From contig NZ_BCWW01000006.1 in NCBI RefSeq assembly GCF_001894785.1, positions 1-64,000 of the forward strand: 64,000 nt of DNA, read 5' to 3'. This DNA is from Rhodococcoides fascians NBRC 12155 = LMG 3623 (lineage in GTDB: Bacteria > Actinomycetota > Actinomycetes > Mycobacteriales > Mycobacteriaceae). The notes beneath the pieces were generated by a model. The model did not search any database. It was not told where the DNA came from and worked only from the letters and a program-made list of their open reading frames with translations. Positions 58,694 through 64,000 of this stretch are shown here, one piece after another. The first letter of the stretch is position 1. Every line of letters starts with the position of its first letter. The translations under genes and the position numbers were made by a program.

Positions 58694-59902
58694 TCATCGC
58701 AGCGCAGCGACGAGATCACCTCGGGTACCCACCACCACACGTTCGAGTTCGAGCCACTCCGCCATCTCGTGCAGGACGTCGCGCAACCGGGGTGCGATGT
58801 CGCGTGGATCGCGGTCGCCTTCGACGTACGCCGCTATGACGTGTAGTTCCGAGTTCGCCCGTACGGCCTTGAGATCGACGCGTGCCACGAGATGGCCGTC
58901 CAGCAGGAAGGGAAATACGTAGTACCCGTGAATTCGCTTGTGCTGCGGGGTGTATATCTCGATGCGATAGTGGAAATCGAAGATTCTCTCCACACGCGGC
59001 CGATAGAAGATCATCGGATCGAACGGGCACAACAGGGTTGCGACGGTGGCAGTCCTCGGTGTTCTGGCGTCGCGGTGCACATAGGCCGGCGCGTTCCACC
59101 CTCGGACGGACACCTGCTCCAGGACACCGTCTTCCACGAGGTCGGCGATTGCGGCCTTGGACTGCTTCTGGGAGAGCCGATAGTAGTCCCGCAGATCCGG
59201 CTCGGTGCCGATTCCCAGTGCACGAGAGGACTTTTCGATCAGGGCCCGCACCGCATCCGCTTCGTCGACCTGCCTGCGGAGAACAGCGTCGGGAAGCACC
59301 CGTTCGCTGAGCTCGTACTGCCGAACGAACCCGGACCGTGCCGGCACGCTGACCACTCCGGCAGCGAAGAGTTGCTCGCACACGACCTTGACGTCGCTTC
59401 GATCCCACCAGGGACCCTTGCGCCCGGGCTTCTCGACGTCGAGATGCTTCTCGATCTCACCCGCACTGGCCGCGCCGTGCTCTGCGATCACGGCGAGAAC
59501 ATCGTCCACCAGTGTGGGTTCACGATCGAGAATGCGGGCGGCTCCACCCCATCGACCGTGTCGGTACAACTCCATGCGCCACCGCATCAGCGGCCAGTCC
59601 TCCACCGGGAGCAACGCTGCCTCGTGCGCCCAGTATTCGACCAACCGCCTCGGGCGTCGGGTGGTGTCGGTCCAGGCGGCGTCGTCGAGGATTTTTCTGT
59701 CGTAGGCACCGACGCGACTGAACACCGGCGCGTAGTGCGCGCGCACCACCACCGACACCGAATCGATCTGCAACAACCCGGTGGTGTCGATGGCTCCGTG
59801 CACCGCGCTCTTGCTCGCCGGCCGCGTGCGCGATCGGGTCGACGCCAGTCCTTGGGCGGCCAAGGCGGTGCGGCGCGCCATGGCAGCGCTCATGTCTCGC
59901 AT
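58694..59902 (-). CDS. winged-helix YcaQ-like DNA glycosylase family protein
   Basis: 402 residues of the HTH_42/YcaQ family, which includes AlkX/YcaQ glycosylases that unhook interstrand crosslinks. The catalytic QxD-type motif is Gln45-Ile-Asp47 in GLLQIDSVSVV, and the family blocks YWAHEAALLP and CPFDPMIFYRPRVERIFDFHY are present. Winged-helix repeats fill the centre. The lesion repaired is not determinable. ATG 59902 is chosen; an in-frame ATG lies 9 nt downstream. Confidence 0.8.
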   Translation of the reverse strand: MRDMSAAMARRTALAAQGLASTRSRTRPASKSAVHGAIDTTGLLQIDSVSVVVRAHYAPVFSRVGAYDRKILDDAAWTDTTRRPRRLVEYWAHEAALLPVEDWPLMRWRMELYRHGRWGGAARILDREPTLVDDVLAVIAEHGAASAGEIEKHLDVEKPGRKGPWWDRSDVKVVCEQLFAAGVVSVPARSGFVRQYELSERVLPDAVLRRQVDEADAVRALIEKSSRALGIGTEPDLRDYYRLSQKQSKAAIADLVEDGVLEQVSVRGWNAPAYVHRDARTPRTATVATLLCPFDPMIFYRPRVERIFDFHYRIEIYTPQHKRIHGYYVFPFLLDGHLVARVDLKAVRANSELHVIAAYVEGDRDPRDIAPRLRDVLHEMAEWLELERVVVGTRGDLVAALR

Positions 59903-59937
59903 CGGGCCACCCTGTCACGATCCACCGACACGGTGGT

Positions 59938-60054
59938 TCAGGTGCTGAAGAGATTCTTGGCCTTGAGGATCAGCTCGTACAGTCCGTAGGCGAACGGCAC
60001 GGACACCCAGAGCCATGCGATCACCATCGTTCCCTGCATTCGCGCGGTGGTCAT
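59938..60054 (-). CDS. 38-residue MFS-transporter small subunit
   Basis: A tiny single-helix protein: MTTARMQGTMVIAWLWVSVP starts it, one transmembrane helix follows, and the tail is basic (LKAKNLFST). Its ATG (60054) overlaps the stop of the OFA-family transporter gene (ATGA), so the two are translationally coupled. Small partner proteins of this type are annotated beside oxalate/formate-type MFS transporters in actinobacteria. Confidence 0.75.
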   Translation of the reverse strand: MTTARMQGTMVIAWLWVSVPFAYGLYELILKAKNLFST

Positions 60055-61421
60055 GCCTTGGCTCCTGTCGAGGTCGTCGAATCGGCGGCGTCGGCCGAAT
60101 CGGATTCATGGAATTTCGACGCCACCGGTTTGATGGCTTCGTTGGCCAGGAACCCGACGACCAACAATCCGATCATCACGTAGAAGGCCGGGAGGTACCG
60201 GCCGGTGGTTCCCGCCTCGCCGGCGTCGGCGATGGCGTTGACGATCAGTGGTCCCAGAACACCTGCCACCGACCATGCGGTGAGCAGACGTCCGTGGATT
60301 GCGCCCACCTGGTACGTACCGAAGAGGTCCTTGAGATAGGCCGGAACGGTTGCGAATCCCGCGCCGTAGAACGACAGGATCAACAGCGCCGACACCATGA
60401 AGAGGATCTTGTTCGTGTTGGTGAACAGTGCGATGTACAAGTACAGGAGCGCGCCGACACCGAGGTACAGACGATAGATGTTCTTGCGACCCACCACGTC
60501 CGAGACCGAGGACCAGACGAAGCGACCGATCATGTTGGTCAGAGACAGGAACGCCACGAAACCAGCGGCCGCCGCGGCCAACGATTCCGGGGAGGTGGCG
60601 TCCGGAAAGAAGTCTTGGTAGATCCCGGAGCCGCGTTCGAGGATGCCGATGCCGGCAGTGACGTTGAAGCACAACACCACCCACAGGAGCCAGAACTGCG
60701 GAGTCTTGACGGCGTTGGCCGCGGAGACGTTGTGCGTCGAGATCATCGCCGACGCCGCGGGAGGCGTCCAGCCTTTCGGTGTCCACCCCTCGGCCGGGAC
60801 TCTGATCAGCACGACTCCCAGCGCCATGAACACCGCGTACCCGACGCCGAGGGTGAGGAACGTCTTGGCGATCGAACCATCGGTGAAGCCGCCGAAGTTC
60901 ACCATCAGTTGGCTGGTGAGAGGTGACGCGATCAGGGCGCCGCCGCCGAAGCCCATGATCGCGATACCGGTCGCCATTCCCGGCCGGTCCGGGAACCACT
61001 TCATCAGCGTCGACACGGGCGAGATGTATCCGATTCCGAGGCCGATACCGCCGATGAAGCCGTATCCGAAGATCACCAGCCAGAACTGGCCGAGTGCCAT
61101 GCCGAGTGCGGAAATCAGCAGTCCCGATACGAAGAAGACAAGTGAAACGGCCATCGCCCAACGCGGGCCGTTCTTCTCCACTCTGGTGCCGAAGATCGCG
61201 GCCGACAGGCCGAGCATGACGATGGCGAGCTGAAACGGTATGGCGGTGACCGTTCCGCTGAGCCCCAGGGCGTCGGGCTGTGAGATGGCGTTCTTGAATA
61301 CGCTCCAGGCGTACGCAGATCCGATCGCCAGGTGTATCGACAGGGCTGCCGGGGGTATCAGCCAGCGACTCCACTCGGGCGTAGCAACGATTCTGGAGCG
61401 GTCGAGAATGGGGAGGGTCAT
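60051..61421 (-). CDS. OFA-family (oxalate/formate antiporter-type) MFS transporter
   Basis: 456-residue transporter with 12 predicted helices. The first helices carry SAYAWSVFKNAIS, typical of the family, and GFGGGALIASPLTSQLM marks the central part; the cytoplasmic tail is Ser/Thr/Ala-rich. The family moves organic anions such as oxalate, formate or pyruvate/lactate; the substrate here is unknown. ATG 61421 follows AAGGGA. It is coupled to a 38-residue partner by ATGA overlap. Family call sound, substrate not. Confidence 0.82.
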   Translation of the reverse strand: MTLPILDRSRIVATPEWSRWLIPPAALSIHLAIGSAYAWSVFKNAISQPDALGLSGTVTAIPFQLAIVMLGLSAAIFGTRVEKNGPRWAMAVSLVFFVSGLLISALGMALGQFWLVIFGYGFIGGIGLGIGYISPVSTLMKWFPDRPGMATGIAIMGFGGGALIASPLTSQLMVNFGGFTDGSIAKTFLTLGVGYAVFMALGVVLIRVPAEGWTPKGWTPPAASAMISTHNVSAANAVKTPQFWLLWVVLCFNVTAGIGILERGSGIYQDFFPDATSPESLAAAAAGFVAFLSLTNMIGRFVWSSVSDVVGRKNIYRLYLGVGALLYLYIALFTNTNKILFMVSALLILSFYGAGFATVPAYLKDLFGTYQVGAIHGRLLTAWSVAGVLGPLIVNAIADAGEAGTTGRYLPAFYVMIGLLVVGFLANEAIKPVASKFHESDSADAADSTTSTGAKA

Positions 61422-61558
61422 CGAAATCCCTTGGTATGGAGAGCGGTACAAATGTCGACTATCCCCTGCAGTCAAACACGAGCACGACCCTGCCTGCTCA
61501 CAATCGGACATAGTTTCTTCACCGAACTCACTACATCGAGCCGCGTATCCTCGCGTGA

Positions 61559-62011
61559 GTGGATGTCGAGCGGTGGCGTAGCAGATTGCCGGTGAAACGA
61601 GCCTCGGACGGCGAGGTGATCGGATGGACCGTCGCACACAGCGCGGGTGAATCGTCCCCGTACGACGAACACGACGAGGGATACCTGGTCGATGCCGTCA
61701 ATCCGGTGGGTATCACTGTTGCGCTGGGTGTGTCGCTGGAGGACGCGATTGCCGCCCTGGAGGAACGCGGACTGGCGTCCCTGTCGTTGCCGCACTGGAC
61801 GAAAGCCCCACTGCCGTTGCAGCCCGAGACCGATCTGCTGACACCGCAGGACGATTGGCAGTGGCGCCGGGTGTTGATGACTCAGCTCGACGACAACCGT
61901 GTCTGGATCAGACCCGCGTACCCGAGTTGGCCGGAACGACTTCTGGAAATTCCGTTGTCGATCCCAGCCGACGACGTGCTGCGATCCCACTCCCCTGTCG
62001 AGTCGGACTGA
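61559..62011 (+). CDS. conserved-type hypothetical protein
   Basis: 150-residue soluble acidic protein, not recognised. It contains EDAIAALEERGLASLSLPHW and ends in a Trp/Arg-rich segment (DDNRVWIRPAYPSWPERLL). There is no signal or membrane segment. GTG 61559 is 7 nt after TATCCT (61546-61551) and lacks a Shine-Dalgarno, a leaderless start that supports it as a real gene. It is convergent with the flavodoxin-like gene. Function unknown. Confidence 0.6.
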   Translation: MDVERWRSRLPVKRASDGEVIGWTVAHSAGESSPYDEHDEGYLVDAVNPVGITVALGVSLEDAIAALEERGLASLSLPHWTKAPLPLQPETDLLTPQDDWQWRRVLMTQLDDNRVWIRPAYPSWPERLLEIPLSIPADDVLRSHSPVESD

Positions 62012-62067
62012 GTCGGTACTCGCGCGGCCGCAGCGTGCCGAGACGTACACGCCGACTCGGGCCGCAG

Positions 62068-62520
62068 TCAGTCGGACAGACCGGCTGCGATCGTCCCGCC
62101 GAGCTCGTAGCAGCGCTCCCGCGACTCCTTGCCGCTGTCCACCAGGTGAGCGGTCTCGGCAACCTTGTCCAATCCCCAACCCGCTGCAATACTTTCGATT
62201 GCCCGCCCGGCACCAGCGGTGTCACTGTTTCCGTACACCCACGCACCGTAGGGCTTTCCGGATACCGCATCGAGACTCGGGTAGTAGACGGTGTCGAAGA
62301 AGTGTTTCAGGGCACCACTCATGTAACCGAAGTTCGCCGGGGTACCGAAGAGAAAGCCATCGGCGGCAAGCACATCCGGGACTGTCGCGCCGAGCGCAGG
62401 CACACTGCGCACGTCCACACCGCTGATCTCGGGATCACGGGCTCCGGCGAGGACCGATTCGAGCAGTTCCCGCATCGGCGGGCTCGGAGTGTGGTGAACG
62501 ATCAGCAGAGTGCGCGCCAT
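62068..62520 (-). CDS. flavodoxin/WrbA-like NAD(P)H-dependent oxidoreductase family protein
   Basis: 150-residue flavodoxin-fold protein. The FMN phosphate-binding loop is THHT-like (VHHTPSPPMREL), with FGTPANFGYMSGALKHFFD and WVYGNSDTAG as the other isoalloxazine contacts. It probably transfers electrons or reduces quinones. ATG 62520 is 5 nt after the stop of the upstream TPR-like gene, so it is in the dapB cluster. Partner and substrate unknown. Confidence 0.82.
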   Translation of the reverse strand: MARTLLIVHHTPSPPMRELLESVLAGARDPEISGVDVRSVPALGATVPDVLAADGFLFGTPANFGYMSGALKHFFDTVYYPSLDAVSGKPYGAWVYGNSDTAGAGRAIESIAAGWGLDKVAETAHLVDSGKESRERCYELGGTIAAGLSD

Positions 62521-62525
62521 GTCCG

Positions 62526-62984
62526 TCAGCTCTCGGCACGTTCCAGTGCCACAGCACGTTTCATCGTCTCGCGAGCTCGCCCGCGATCACCCGCGTAATC
62601 GTAGGCCCGCGCCAGCCGATACGAATTGCGCCAGTTGTCGGGGTCTTTTTCCCATTCGGCCTTGACCTGTTGGAAGAGTTCGTCGGCCGCGTCTCGTTCG
62701 ATGCGCCCCGACGGCCTCCTCGGCAGATCGTCGACGTCGAGTTCGAGGCCTTCCTCTCGGATGCGCGACGCCAGCCGCTGATGGTCCAATCCTGCTTTGA
62801 GCGTCGCCCACACGATCCACAACCCGACGATCGGCAGCAGAATCACCCCGATCCCCAGGGCAATACTGGCCACCCCGCCGTTCTGGATCAACGTCACTCC
62901 GCGCTGTCCGAGCAGGAAGAAGTAGAAGCCGAGGATCAACACCATCACTGCAATGATGGCGACGACTTTGGTCGCTTTGTTCAC
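62526..62984 (-). CDS. membrane protein with a TPR-like cytoplasmic end
   Basis: 152 residues: two N-terminal transmembrane helices (about 5-27 and 40-61), then a soluble helical region whose last ~45 residues (FQQVKAEWEKDPDNWRNSYR, then LARAYDYAGDRGRARETMKRA) form one TPR-like repeat pair. GTG 62984, 11 nt after dapB, implies co-transcription. It resembles the conserved gene next to dapB in other actinobacteria (around Rv2772c). Function unknown. Confidence 0.7.
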   Translation of the reverse strand: MNKATKVVAIIAVMVLILGFYFFLLGQRGVTLIQNGGVASIALGIGVILLPIVGLWIVWATLKAGLDHQRLASRIREEGLELDVDDLPRRPSGRIERDAADELFQQVKAEWEKDPDNWRNSYRLARAYDYAGDRGRARETMKRAVALERAES

Positions 62985-62995
62985 TGTCGATCAGC

Positions 62996-64000
<1,005 letters not shown>

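Overview
The window is a 64 kb piece of a high-GC actinobacterial chromosome, most probably Rhodococcus or a close relative (Mycobacteriales/Corynebacteriales). The evidence is a mycothiol-dependent formaldehyde dehydrogenase, the clgR-pspA-pspM stress operon, ThyX, RNase J, TCGAAC-N4-GTTCGA SOS boxes, many GTG starts, and a gene order that follows, from memory of those genomes, M. tuberculosis Rv2713-Rv2773c (sthA ... nrdR-lexA ... fadE20-hflX-dapF-miaA ... miaB ... recX-recA ... pspA-clgR-pgsA ... ftsK ... rnj-dapA-thyX ... dapB). No tRNA, rRNA, insertion sequence, prophage or CRISPR array was seen. This is almost entirely conserved core chromosome.

Layout. 1-7.2 kb: mscR (partial), sthA, a PAC2-family gene, an alpha/beta hydrolase and a DUF3516-type DEAD/DEAH helicase. 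7.7-16.2 kb: ahpC-ahpD, a PhzF-like gene, a permuted papain-fold protein, a class-III aminotransferase, hrpA and nrdR. 16.3-19.0 kb: a divS/chiZ-position membrane gene and lexA share a divergent promoter region with two SOS boxes, followed by an acyl-CoA dehydrogenase. 19.2-26.5 kb: a uracil permease and a complete fructose phosphotransferase system (ptsI divergent from fruR-fruK-fruA-ptsH). 26.5-35.6 kb: hflX, dapF, miaA, miaB and conserved small genes. 35.8-39.1 kb: glutamate-type ABC importer gluABCD. 39.2-41.2 kb: recX, recA (SOS box between -35 and -10) and a DUF3046 gene. 41.2-44.3 kb: glycosyltransferase, TetR regulator, diacylglycerol-kinase-like gene and a 57-residue membrane protein. 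44.4-47.6 kb: pspM, pspA, clgR (with a sigma-E-like promoter) and pgsA. 47.7-56.6 kb: argA-type acetyltransferase, YciI, ftsK, a DinB-like protein, a TauE exporter, rnj, dapA and thyX. 56.7-64 kb: a ribbon-helix-helix-like regulator with its own operator array, a frameshifted zwf, a YcaQ-like protein, an OFA-family transporter with a 38-residue partner, a dapB cluster, and the start of an ABC ATPase.

Functional threads are SOS repair (lexA, recA, recX, divS-position gene), envelope stress (clgR-psp), lysine/meso-DAP synthesis (dapA, dapB, dapF), tRNA modification (miaA, miaB), thiol/peroxide defence (mscR, ahpCD) and nucleotide metabolism (nrdR, thyX, uracil uptake).

The most striking sequence-level pattern is that about eighteen starts sit exactly 6-7 nt downstream of a TANNNT -10 element, the signature of leaderless transcription. 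One of them is a 16-codon leader peptide whose stop overlaps the start of the PAC2 gene. No previously undescribed multi-gene system is evident. The best leads are that upstream ORF, the helical-phase operator array at 56.6 kb, the LysM-less SOS membrane protein, and the single-base frameshift in zwf.
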